Origin: CAWIXB01 sp963839955
GTDB taxonomy: Bacteria; Actinomycetota; Actinomycetes; JACCUZ01
NCBI GenBank assembly: GCA_963839955.1
Contig: CAWIXB010000001.1
Span: forward strand, 1,426,001 to 1,490,000
Direction: 5' to 3'
DNA: 64,000 bases
Part shown: positions 34,811 to 42,052 of the stretch, piece by piece
Layout: every line of letters begins with the position of its first letter
Position numbering within the stretch: position 1 is the stretch's first letter
Program-made: the position numbers and the translations under genes
The notes under the pieces: generated by a model
Seen by the model: the letters and a program-made list of their open reading frames with translations, nothing else
Told to the model about the DNA's origin: nothing
Databases searched by the model: none

Positions 34811-35719
34811 TTCGGGGTGGTCGCCTCGGTTGCGGTCGGCCAGGAAGCGCTCGAACTCCGCCCCCAGCTCGTCGGCGGTCGGGAAGCCGCCACCTCCGGA
34901 GAGCAGGCCGTCCGCACCGTGGGACGCAGTGTAGGCGTCGTACTGCTGCTCGAGCGCGGTCACGATCGCGCCGACCTCACTGGACTCCGCGACCTGCTCG
35001 TCGACCTGCTCGCGGGTGCGCTCGGCAGCGGTGCGCAGCTCGCCGACCGGCAGGGACAGCTCGCCGGCCGTCGCGACCGACTCGATGAGCACCGCCGCCG
35101 CCTCGGGGTAGTCGGCCTGCGCGAGGTAGTGGGGCACGTGGACGGCGAAGCCCATGGCGTCGTGCCCGGCCTGGCCCAGCCGCAGCTCCAGCAGGTTGGC
35201 GACGCTCCCTGGGACCTGCACCGTGCCGATCCACGGCGCGTGGCCCTCGATGAGCTCGGAGCGCGTCGCGTGGGCGGTGACCGTCGTCGGCCGGGTATGG
35301 GGGACGCCCATCGGGATGCCGTGCACGCCGATCGTGAGCCGGACGTCGAGCCGCTCGACGAGCAGCTGCACGGCGGCGAGGAACCTCTCCCACTGCACGT
35401 CGGGCTCGGCGCCTTCGAGGAGCAGGAAGGGGACGCCGTCGCGGTCGTGTACGGCGTGCAGGACCAGGCCCGGCTCGTCGTAGGACTCCCAGTGGTCCTG
35501 GACGAACACCATCGGCGGACGGCGGGACCGGTAGTCGAGCAGCTGGTCGACGTCGAAGGTGGCCACCAGCGTGTGCTCGAGGTCTCCGAGCAGCTGCGCG
35601 CGCAGCAGTCGTCCGGCCGAGCCGGCGTCGATGAAACCGCTCAGCGAGTGGACGAGGACCGGCCGCTCGAGCGAGGGCGGGTCCGGCTCGAGTCGGTAGA
35701 GGTCGTGGGGATCCAGCAC
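34805..35719 (-). CDS. PAC2 family protein (proteasome assembly chaperone-like)
   Basis: 304 residues from GTG 35719. PAC2 signatures are visible: RPVLVHSLSGFIDAGSAGRL, TFDVDQLLDYRSRRPPMVF, TIGVHGIPMGVPHTRP and SVANLLELRLGQAGHDAMGF AVHVPHYLA. The family resembles eukaryotic proteasome assembly chaperones; in actinobacteria a role around the 20S proteasome or ATP-grasp enzymes is suspected but unproven. The frame is open to 35785, which would overlap bfr; the homologous region begins LDPHDLY, so the shorter start is preferred. Confidence 0.85.
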   Translation of the reverse strand: MLDPHDLYRLEPDPPSLERPVLVHSLSGFIDAGSAGRLLRAQLLGDLEHTLVATFDVDQLLDYRSRRPPMVFVQDHWESYDEPGLVLHAVHDRDGVPFLLLEGAEPDVQWERFLAAVQLLVERLDVRLTIGVHGIPMGVPHTRPTTVTAHATRSELIEGHAPWIGTVQVPGSVANLLELRLGQAGHDAMGFAVHVPHYLAQADYPEAAAVLIESVATAGELSLPVGELRTAAERTREQVDEQVAESSEVGAIVTALEQQYDAYTASHGADGLLSGGGGFPTADELGAEFERFLADRNRGDHPEG

Positions 35720-35738
35720 CGTCGCTCTGTCGTCGGCC

Positions 35739-36218
35739 CTAGGCGGAAGGGTGCTCGGTGAGCTGGGCGAGGTAGAGCTCGGCACCGAGGCGCTCGACCA
35801 GCTCGAGCTGGGTCTCGAGGTAGTCGACGTGCTCCTCCTCGTCCTCGAGGATCGCCTCGAAGAGACGGGCGGAGGTCACGTCACCGACCTTACGCATGTA
35901 CTCGCTGCCCTCGCGCAGACGCTTGACCGCGTCGAGCTCGATCTCCATGTCGGCCTTGAACTGCTCGACGACGCTCTGGCCGATGGTGAGCGGGGACAGC
36001 CGCTGGTAGTTGGGCAGGCCCTCGAGGAACAGGATCCGGTCGGTGAGCGTCTCGGCGTGACGCATCTCGTCGATGGACTCGCTGCGGGTGTGGGCGGCCA
36101 GCTTGGCGAAGCCCCAGTTCTCCTGCATCCTCGCGTGCAGGAAGTACTGGTTGATCGCGGTGAGCTCGGCCGTCAGCTGCTCGTTGAGATACGCGATGAC
36201 CTGCTTGTCGCCCTTCAC
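35739..36218 (-). CDS. bfr: Bacterioferritin
   Basis: 159 residues, the standard length, beginning MKGDKQVIAYLNEQLTAELT. Ferroxidase ligands are in place (Glu18, Glu51, His54; DEEEHVDYLE near the C-terminus supplies Glu and His), and Met52 (IDEMRHAE), the heme ligand, is conserved, so this is a heme-containing Bfr that stores iron as a 24-mer. It follows bfd on the same strand with a 43-base gap, forming a storage/release pair. Confidence 0.96.
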   Translation of the reverse strand: MKGDKQVIAYLNEQLTAELTAINQYFLHARMQENWGFAKLAAHTRSESIDEMRHAETLTDRILFLEGLPNYQRLSPLTIGQSVVEQFKADMEIELDAVKRLREGSEYMRKVGDVTSARLFEAILEDEEEHVDYLETQLELVERLGAELYLAQLTEHPSA

Positions 36219-36261
36219 CCTGCTCCTCCGGTCGGCTGCAGTGCTGCAGGCTGACAGCCTG

Positions 36262-36459
36262 TCAGACGGCGACCGGCAGTCGCATCGCGGCGTCGGCCTC
36301 GTCGAGCCTGCGGAGCCGGTCGCAGATGCGGTCGACGCAGCTGCCGCAGCCGGTGCCGGCTCCGGTGCGCTCGGCCACCTCGTGCTCGCAGCGCGCGCCG
36401 TCGGCGATCACGTGGTCGACCTCGTGCTCGCTCACGGCGAAGCAGATGCAGACGTACAC
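36262..36459 (-). CDS. bfd: Bacterioferritin-associated ferredoxin
   Basis: 65 residues from GTG 36459, with AAGGAG six bases before it. The [2Fe-2S] cysteines are arranged as in BFD-like domains: VCICFAVSEHEVDHVI (CxC) and AGTGCGSCVDRICDRL (CxxC, then a further Cys). Bfd reduces the heme of Bfr to release stored iron. The frame is open further upstream, but that part crosses the iron box, so the short form is right. A DtxR/IdeR-type box lies 16 bases upstream, consistent with induction when iron is scarce. Confidence 0.92.
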   Translation of the reverse strand: MYVCICFAVSEHEVDHVIADGARCEHEVAERTGAGTGCGSCVDRICDRLRRLDEADAAMRLPVAV

Positions 36460-36474
36460 CGGGGGCTCCTTGGA

Positions 36475-36493
36475 ACAGGTAAGGCAAACCTTA
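36475..36493 (-). promoter_or_regulatory. IdeR/DtxR iron box upstream of bfd
   Basis: Read on the minus strand the 19 bases are TAAGGTTTGCCTTACCTGT, agreeing with the iron-box consensus TWAGGTWAGSCTWACCTWA at about 16 of 19 positions, including both AGGT/ACCT half-sites. It sits just before the bfd start, where a bound repressor would block transcription of bfd and bfr in iron-replete cells. Confidence 0.7.
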
Positions 36494-36514
36494 GTCGACG
36501 GGGTGGGGTTCCGT

Positions 36515-36555
36515 CGACCCGTGCCCTGCCGGTGGGCTCGGCAGGGCACGGGTCG
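36515..36555 (-). terminator. Strong terminator after the alternative-oxidase-like gene
   Basis: A perfect 16-base stem (CGACCCGTGCCCTGCC with GGCAGGGCACGGGTCG) closes a nine-base loop. It lies 17 bases past the stop of the diiron oxidase gene and before the iron box of bfd, separating the two transcription units. Confidence 0.8.
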
Positions 36556-36571
36556 GGTGTCGAAGCGGCGG

Positions 36572-37288
36572 TCAGCGCACGCGCGGCTGGAGCAGGTGGT
36601 TCTCGGACTCCTGCTTGTGGCAGCGCTCGTCGTGCCCGATCTGACGGAACAGGTCGGCCAGCGACTCGAACGACCCGTATTCGCCGCACAGAACCGACGA
36701 GTACGGCGTGGTCTCGAAGTCCGGGTTGTCGCGGACCAGCTCGGCGTACGAGTGCTCGGCGTGGTCCTCGAAGTCCGCGTTGAGGCGGTGGCTCCAGGCC
36801 GGGCGGACCGCGTAGAGCAGCCAGCTGAAGTGCCAGTAGCCGAACGAGATCAGCTTGGGCAGCAGCCGGAACCGCAGCCAGCCCTGCTTCTCACCGGAGC
36901 GGGCGACGAGCTCGGCCAGGATCATCATGTGCCACTGCTCGTTGTCCTGCTGGGCGCGGAACTCGAGCACCCGCTGCCAGATGCGCCTGGCGAGCCACGG
37001 CTTGCGGTGGTTGCGGCTCATCCGTTTGTACGACGCGGTCTCCCAGGTCTGGTAAGGCACCCGGGCGACGACCTCGAGGACGAGGAACTTCTTGAACGTG
37101 GCCTTGCGGCCGTAGAGCAGGTCCATCTGCAGGAAGAGTGCCTTGGCGGCCAGGCTGTGGCGTCGACGAGGTGCGTCGAGCGTCTCCTGCTGCGCGCGTA
37201 CCAGCTCGTCGTGCGTGAGCTTGGGGGGCTCGCCGTGGCCTGTGGTGGTCTCCGGCTGGTAGGTCGTGGTGTCGAGCAGCATCGTCAT
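36572..37288 (-). CDS. Alternative oxidase (AOX/PTOX)-like diiron protein
   Basis: 238 residues. The four AOX iron-ligand segments are all present in order: VLEVVARVPY (Glu72), AQQDNEQWHMM (Glu117, His120), ADFEDHAEHSY (Glu174) and IGHDERCHK (Glu221, His224). AOX proteins oxidise quinol and reduce oxygen to water without pumping protons and bind the membrane on one face; the hydrophobic YWHFSWLLYAVRPAW segment fits. No mitochondrial-type N-terminal extension is present. Bacterial, especially actinobacterial, examples are uncommon. It precedes the bfd-bfr pair but is split from it by a strong terminator. Confidence 0.82.
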   Translation of the reverse strand: MTMLLDTTTYQPETTTGHGEPPKLTHDELVRAQQETLDAPRRRHSLAAKALFLQMDLLYGRKATFKKFLVLEVVARVPYQTWETASYKRMSRNHRKPWLARRIWQRVLEFRAQQDNEQWHMMILAELVARSGEKQGWLRFRLLPKLISFGYWHFSWLLYAVRPAWSHRLNADFEDHAEHSYAELVRDNPDFETTPYSSVLCGEYGSFESLADLFRQIGHDERCHKQESENHLLQPRVR

Positions 37289-37437
37289 GGCGTTCTCCGT
37301 GTCGTGTCCGGGGCGGATACACGACCAGAGCCGCCATGGGCGTCCCCTGATACGTCAGGCGGTGACGAGGTCGCGCTCGAACCACACGGTCGCGAGCGCG
37401 TCCACGAGCAGCCGCCCGCGCCAGGGGCCCACCCGGA

Positions 37438-38646
37438 TCAGGTGCCTTCGGCGTCGCTGCCGAGGGTCACCCGGACCGTGTGCTCGGTTCCTCCGCGCCG
37501 GTAGGTCAGCTCGACCTTGTCGCCGGGCTGGTGCGAGCGGACAGCCGCGATGAGGGCGTCCGCGCTTGCGACCGCGCGGTCGCCCACGGAGGTCACCACG
37601 TCGCCTTGCCGCAGACCCGCGTCCGCGGCCGCGCCGCCTTCCTGTACGAGCGCGACGCCGGCGCCCTCCGAGTCGGCCCCGGCCGCGGAGCTGGCGTCCT
37701 GCACGCTGACTCCCAGCTGGGCGTGGACCGCACTCCCGGACTCCACGAGCTGCTCTGCGACGACGCGAGCCTGGTCGACGGGGATCGCGAAGCCGAGGCC
37801 GATCGAGCCGGACTGCCCGCCGGCTGCCGAGCCCAGGCTGGCGATCGCGCTGTTGATGCCGACCACCTCGCCGGCCATGTTGACCAGCGGGCCGCCGGAG
37901 TTGCCGGGGTTGATGGCGGCGTCGGTCTGCACGGCGTTGATGACGGTGCTGCGGTCCTCGCCGGTCGCATCGGCGCCGCCGGTGCGCACGGGACGGTCGA
38001 GGGCGCTGACGATGCCGCTCGTCACTGTCCCCTGCAGGCCCAGCGGCGACCCGATCGCGACGACCTCCTCGCCGGGCGAGAGCGACGACGAGTCGCCGAG
38101 CTTGGCCGGCGTGAGGTCGGTAAGGCCCTTCGCGCGGATCACCGCGAGGTCGGTGGCCGGGTCGCGCCCGACGATCTCGGCGTCGGCCGTGTCGCCGTTC
38201 TGCAGCGTGACGGTGAGCTGACCGCCCTCCGCCGTGGCAGCGACGACGTGGTTGTTGGTGAGGATGGTCCCGTCGGTGTCCAGGACGACGCCGGTGCCCT
38301 CGCCGCCTCCGGTCCCGGTCCGGGCCTCGATCGACACGACGCTGGGCAGGACCGCGGCTGCGACCTTCTCCACGTCGCCGGCGGCGACGTTGCTCGTGCT
38401 GGTGGTCCGGGGCGCGTCAAGAGCGCTGGCCGCGGGCTGCGCAGTCGGGTCGTCGGTGGTCGCGGTCACTGCCGCGCCGACGCCACCGCCCACGAGCCCG
38501 GCGGCCAGCGCCACCGCGACCAGCGCGAGCACGCCGCGGCGGCGCCCAGCCGTGGGTGGCTCGGGGGGCAGCGGCGGCTGGGTGGGCGGCGGGGTGCCCA
38601 CGGGGCGCCACGGGTCGTACGGGGTGCTGGTCGTCGTCTCGGTCAT
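37438..38646 (-). CDS. pepD: Membrane-anchored HtrA-like serine protease with PDZ domain (PepD-like)
   Basis: 402 residues from ATG 38646. A Pro-rich cytoplasmic tail of about 36 residues, then one membrane helix (GVLALVAVALAAGLVGGGVG), an S1C protease domain with the triad ILTNNHVVAA (His), DPATDLAVIRA (Asp) and NPGNSGGPLVN (Ser), and a C-terminal PDZ domain (GVALVQEGGAAADAGLRQGD). The domain order matches mycobacterial PepD, a periplasmic quality-control protease. It lies 40 bp after the histidine kinase, in the same order as mprA-mprB-pepD. Confidence 0.92.
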   Translation of the reverse strand: MTETTTSTPYDPWRPVGTPPPTQPPLPPEPPTAGRRRGVLALVAVALAAGLVGGGVGAAVTATTDDPTAQPAASALDAPRTTSTSNVAAGDVEKVAAAVLPSVVSIEARTGTGGGEGTGVVLDTDGTILTNNHVVAATAEGGQLTVTLQNGDTADAEIVGRDPATDLAVIRAKGLTDLTPAKLGDSSSLSPGEEVVAIGSPLGLQGTVTSGIVSALDRPVRTGGADATGEDRSTVINAVQTDAAINPGNSGGPLVNMAGEVVGINSAIASLGSAAGGQSGSIGLGFAIPVDQARVVAEQLVESGSAVHAQLGVSVQDASSAAGADSEGAGVALVQEGGAAADAGLRQGDVVTSVGDRAVASADALIAAVRSHQPGDKVELTYRRGGTEHTVRVTLGSDAEGT

Positions 38647-38668
38647 GGACACAGGTTGGCCGCGCCCC

Positions 38669-38685
38669 CTGAGAAGAGGCTGAGA
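38669..38685 (-). promoter_or_regulatory. Direct-repeat site upstream of pepD, candidate MprA box
   Basis: On the minus strand TCTCAG occurs twice, 11 bases apart, in the 40-base kinase-protease spacer. The last base of the repeat is 22 bases from the pepD ATG. One-helical-turn direct repeats are what OmpR-family regulators bind. The same arrangement and distance recur before mprA. Confidence 0.5.
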
Positions 38686-38686
38686 G

Positions 38687-40111
38687 TCAGCCAAGGACTG
38701 CAGAAGAACCCGGCGGCTGGGGTGGGAAGCGCACCGTGACGGCAGTGCCCCCACCCTCAGCACGACCCGCCGAGACGCTGGCGCCATGGCGCTCCACCGC
38801 GTGCCGGACGATGGCCAGGCCCAGGCCGGAGCCCGGCATGGCGCGGGCGGTCGGCGAACGGTAGAAGCGGTCGAAGATGTGGGGGAGGTCCGCGTCGCTG
38901 ATGCCGGGGCCCTGGTCGACCACCGTCAGCACGCCGTCGTGCAGCGTCGTCGCGACGCTGCCGCCCGGCGGGCTCCACTTGGCGGCGTTGTCGAGGAGGT
39001 TGGTGACGGCCCGCTCGAGCGCCGAGGCGTCCCCGAGCACGGTCCACGGCTCGGCGTCGGTGTGGAACGCCACGTTCGGTGCCCGCCGAGCGACCCGCTC
39101 GACGGCGCGGTGCACGACGTCGGTGAGCTCGACCGGCTCGGGATCGGCGGTCGGGGAGTCGTCGCGGGCCAGCTCCACCAAGTCGCCCACCAGCTCACCG
39201 AGCTCGGCGACCTGGGCGCGCACGTCGTCGAGCAGGTCGCGACGGTCCTGCGGGGGGAGCCCACCTTCCCGTTGCTCGCTCTGCGCCAGCAGGTCGAGGT
39301 TGGTGCGCAGGCTGGTGAGCGGCGTGCGCAGCTCGTGGCCGGCGTCAGCCACCAGCGCGCGCTGCCGGTCGCGGGAGGCCGCGAGCGCACCGAGCATCGC
39401 GTTGAAAGCCCGCGTGAGCCGGGCTATCTCGTCGCTGCCCTGCACCTCGATCGGGGTCAGCTCCTCGGTGGCGGCGATGTGCTCGGCGGCGGCGGTGAGC
39501 TCCTCGACCGGGCGCAGGCCGGTGCGGGCGATGACGAGACCGGCGTACGCCGCCAGCGCGACTCCCGTCCCGCCGACCAGGAACAGCACCAGCCGGAGCC
39601 GGTCCAGCGTCTGGCCGATCTCCGCGGTCGACTGGGCCAGCACCAGGGCGAGCCCGTCGTTGATCGGGACGGCAACCACGCGGAACCGCCCACCGTCGGT
39701 GCTGACGGCGGTGCGCAGGGACTGGCCCTCCTGCCCGCGCGCGACCGCGAGCTCCGGGTCGCCGAGCGGTGGGGCCAGACTGCCGCGCGCGAAGACGCCG
39801 ACGCTGTCGGCCTGCAGGATCGCGATGCGCACGTCGGCGGCGGCGCCGAGCGCCGTCGCGGGCAGGTCGCGGAGGGTCTCGGGGTCGGCCAGCGCGGTGT
39901 TGACCGACGCCCTGGCGCGGTCCATGAGCTCGGCGTCGCCCTGCCTGTGCAGCTGGTCGCTGACCGTGATGTAGGCGGCGGCGGACGTGAGCGCCACGGC
40001 CAGCCCGACGCCGAGCGCGGCGAGCACGCCGACGCGCGTGCGCAGCCGGAGCCGGGCGAAGCGCGATCGCGCCCGGCGCGCGGCAGCGACCAACGGGTCC
40101 AGGGTCGTCAC
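38687..40111 (-). CDS. mprB: Two-component sensor histidine kinase (MprB-like)
   Basis: 474 residues. The first membrane helix is at about 28-50, an extracytoplasmic sensor region at 51-170, and the second helix at 172-194. Then come a HAMP linker, HisKA with phospho-acceptor His259 in DAGHELRTPLTSL, and an HATPase with NLLDNAAKW, DQGPGISD and GSGLGLAIV. The gene overlaps the regulator stop by four bases (ATGA). By gene order the signal is probably envelope stress, as for mycobacterial MprB. Confidence 0.93.
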   Translation of the reverse strand: MTTLDPLVAAARRARSRFARLRLRTRVGVLAALGVGLAVALTSAAAYITVSDQLHRQGDAELMDRARASVNTALADPETLRDLPATALGAAADVRIAILQADSVGVFARGSLAPPLGDPELAVARGQEGQSLRTAVSTDGGRFRVVAVPINDGLALVLAQSTAEIGQTLDRLRLVLFLVGGTGVALAAYAGLVIARTGLRPVEELTAAAEHIAATEELTPIEVQGSDEIARLTRAFNAMLGALAASRDRQRALVADAGHELRTPLTSLRTNLDLLAQSEQREGGLPPQDRRDLLDDVRAQVAELGELVGDLVELARDDSPTADPEPVELTDVVHRAVERVARRAPNVAFHTDAEPWTVLGDASALERAVTNLLDNAAKWSPPGGSVATTLHDGVLTVVDQGPGISDADLPHIFDRFYRSPTARAMPGSGLGLAIVRHAVERHGASVSAGRAEGGGTAVTVRFPPQPPGSSAVLG

Positions 40112-40836
40112 GGCGGCGTCTCACGCAGGGCGTAGCCGACGCCGCGCACCGTGTGCACCAGGCGTGGTTCCCCTTCCGTCTCGGTCTTGCGACGCAGGTA
40201 GCCGACGTAGACCTCGAGCGAGTTGGCTGTCGTCGGGAAGTCGTAACCCCAGACCTGTTCCAGGATGCGGTCCCGGCCCAGCACCTGACGGGGATGGCGC
40301 AGGAACAGCTCCAGCAGCGCGAACTCCGTGCGGGTCAGGCGGACCGGCCGCTCGCCGCGCCACACCTCGCGGGTGGCGAGGTCGAGCCGCAGGTCGGCGA
40401 ACGCGAGCGTCGTGTCGGCGCTGGTCGCATCGCCCGGCTGCGTCCGGCGGAGCAGGGCTCGCAACCGTGCCAGCAGCTCCTCGAGGGCGAACGGCTTGAC
40501 CAGGTAGTCGTCGGCGCCGGCATCGAGGCCCGCGACCCGGTCGGCCACCGAGTCGCGCGCCGTCAGGACGAGAACCGCCACATCGTCGCCGTCGGCCCGC
40601 AGCCGCCGGCAGGTCTCCAGCCCGCCCACCCTCGGCATCATCACGTCCAGGACGACGGCGTCGGGTCGGGTCTGCGCCACCGCATCGAGGGCCTCGGCCC
40701 CGTCCGAGGCCAGCTCCACGGCGTAGCCGTTGAAGGTGAGGGAGCGGCGCAGCGACTCGCGCACGGCGCGGTCGTCGTCGACGACGAGGATGCGCTGGGC
40801 ATGCTGCAGCTGGTGGCCGCGGCCCTGGTCCGGCAT
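40108..40836 (-). CDS. mprA: OmpR-family response regulator (MprA-like)
   Basis: 242 residues. The receiver domain has RILVVDDDRAV, phosphorylation site Asp64 in VVLDVMMP, and the LVKPF lysine; the C-terminal winged helix ends VHTVRGVGYALRE. I use ATG 40836; a GTG at 40878 is in frame and would place the upstream repeats inside the coding region. It is the first gene of mprA-mprB(-pepD) and divergent from a LacI regulator. Confidence 0.94.
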   Translation of the reverse strand: MPDQGRGHQLQHAQRILVVDDDRAVRESLRRSLTFNGYAVELASDGAEALDAVAQTRPDAVVLDVMMPRVGGLETCRRLRADGDDVAVLVLTARDSVADRVAGLDAGADDYLVKPFALEELLARLRALLRRTQPGDATSADTTLAFADLRLDLATREVWRGERPVRLTRTEFALLELFLRHPRQVLGRDRILEQVWGYDFPTTANSLEVYVGYLRRKTETEGEPRLVHTVRGVGYALRETPP

Positions 40837-40858
40837 GCGGCCATCCTGCCGCGCCAGC

Positions 40859-40874
40859 CTGAGAGAGCCCTGAG
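40859..40874 (-). promoter_or_regulatory. Direct-repeat site upstream of mprA, candidate autoregulatory MprA box
   Basis: On the minus strand CTCAG occurs twice, 11 bases apart, ending 22 bases before the mprA ATG, the same geometry as the site before pepD. The sequence after both repeats also shares a GGCGCGGC-like stretch. This predicts binding by MprA at its own promoter. Confidence 0.45.
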
Positions 40875-40913
40875 CCACCCGAGGGCACGACTACCAAAAC
40901 GGGCAGATCCGGG

Positions 40914-40929
40914 ATGTAAGGGTTTACAT
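40914..40929. promoter_or_regulatory. Candidate LacI-type operator
   Basis: ATGTAA and TTACAT form a perfect inverted repeat around GGGT in the mprA-lacI divergent spacer, 28 bases before the lacI start. The TGTAA/TTACA arms match LacI/GalR operators. Confidence 0.55.
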
Positions 40930-40957
40930 CCGGCCAAATGCGTGAAACCTTGCTGGT

Positions 40958-42052
40958 GTGGAAGCGCTTACATGGCGCCCATCCCCGTCGACCGGGGCCG
41001 GGCCCGCGACCGACAGCAGTCGCGCACCCCGCTCCCGCGGCGGCAACGCCAACGCCACGATCTACCAGGTCGCCAGCAAGGCCGACGTCTCCATCGCGAC
41101 CGTGTCGCGGGTCCTGCGGGGGACGGCCCCCGTGGCTGTCGCCACCCGCGACCGGGTGCTCGCCGCAGTTGCCGAGCTCGGGTTCGTCCCCAGCAGGTCC
41201 GCCCGCTCGCTCGCCGAGGGGCAGCACGCCGCTAGCGGCATCGTGTTCCCCGACCTGTCCGGGCCTTACTTCGCTGAGGTCGTGCTGGGCTACGAGGAGG
41301 TCGCCGCCGAGCTGCGCCGTAGCGTCCTCATCCTCTCGACCCATGGGCGGGAGGCGGCCCGCGACATGGTGCTCGACCTCGCGTCCCGGGTCGACGGCCT
41401 CGTCGTCCTCGGCCGCACGGTCGGCGACGACGTGCTGTCCGAGCTGGCCCGTCGCGGCCTGCCGCTGGTGGTGCTCGCGCGGGACCCCCTCGAGGGCGTC
41501 GACGCCGTGAACGCCGAGAACACGACGAGCGCCCGTGAGCTCACCACCCACCTGGTGCGTGACCACGGCTATCGCGACGTCGCCTTCGTGGGTGACGCGA
41601 GCACCTCGCCGGACACCCACCAGCGCTGGCGCGGCTACCGAGAGGCGCTGCGCACCCTCGGCCAGGTCGCACCCCGGCGCCCGGTCCCCTGCGCGTTCGA
41701 CGAGCGCGGCGGGCACAAGGCCGCGACGCGGCTGCTGCGCGGAAAGCCACCGCGAGCCCTGGTCTGCGCCAACGACGAGATCGCCCTCGGCGCGGTTACC
41801 GCCGCGGAGGACCTCGGCCTGCGAGTACCCGACGACGTGGCCATCACCGGCTGGGACGACGTGATGGCCGCGCGCCATTCGCGGCCCGGCCTCACCACTG
41901 TGCGCCAGCCGATGCGTCGGCTCGGCGCCCAAGCCGCCAGGCGCCTTCACGAGCGTCTCGGCGGCGACACCAGCGAATCAAGGCATGAGGTGCTGCCCAC
42001 GCAGCTCGTGCGACGTGCCAGTTGTGGGCACCACTTCGAGGAGGACCAATGA
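40958..42052 (+). CDS. LacI family transcriptional regulator of a sugar operon
   Basis: 364 residues from GTG 40958, the only credible start before the DNA-binding head. After a basic lead of about 33 residues the helix-turn-helix reads TIYQVASKADVSIATVSRVL, followed by the hinge and a periplasmic-binding-like ligand domain (GLVVLGRTVGDDVL; DVAFVGDASTSPDTHQRWRG; ALVCANDEIALGA; DVAITGWDDVMAARHSRPGL). It overlaps the binding-protein gene by four bases (ATGA), so it is the first gene of the operon it probably represses, releasing it when the sugar is present. Confidence 0.93.
   Translation: MEALTWRPSPSTGAGPATDSSRAPRSRGGNANATIYQVASKADVSIATVSRVLRGTAPVAVATRDRVLAAVAELGFVPSRSARSLAEGQHAASGIVFPDLSGPYFAEVVLGYEEVAAELRRSVLILSTHGREAARDMVLDLASRVDGLVVLGRTVGDDVLSELARRGLPLVVLARDPLEGVDAVNAENTTSARELTTHLVRDHGYRDVAFVGDASTSPDTHQRWRGYREALRTLGQVAPRRPVPCAFDERGGHKAATRLLRGKPPRALVCANDEIALGAVTAAEDLGLRVPDDVAITGWDDVMAARHSRPGLTTVRQPMRRLGAQAARRLHERLGGDTSESRHEVLPTQLVRRASCGHHFEEDQ
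40959..40972. promoter_or_regulatory. Second candidate LacI operator, over the lacI start codon
   Basis: TGGAAGCGCTTACA matches the classic TGTAAGCGCTTACA operator at 12 of 14 positions, with a perfect AAGCGCTT core. It begins within the GTG start codon of the LacI gene, so repressor binding would block its own transcription. Confidence 0.5.
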
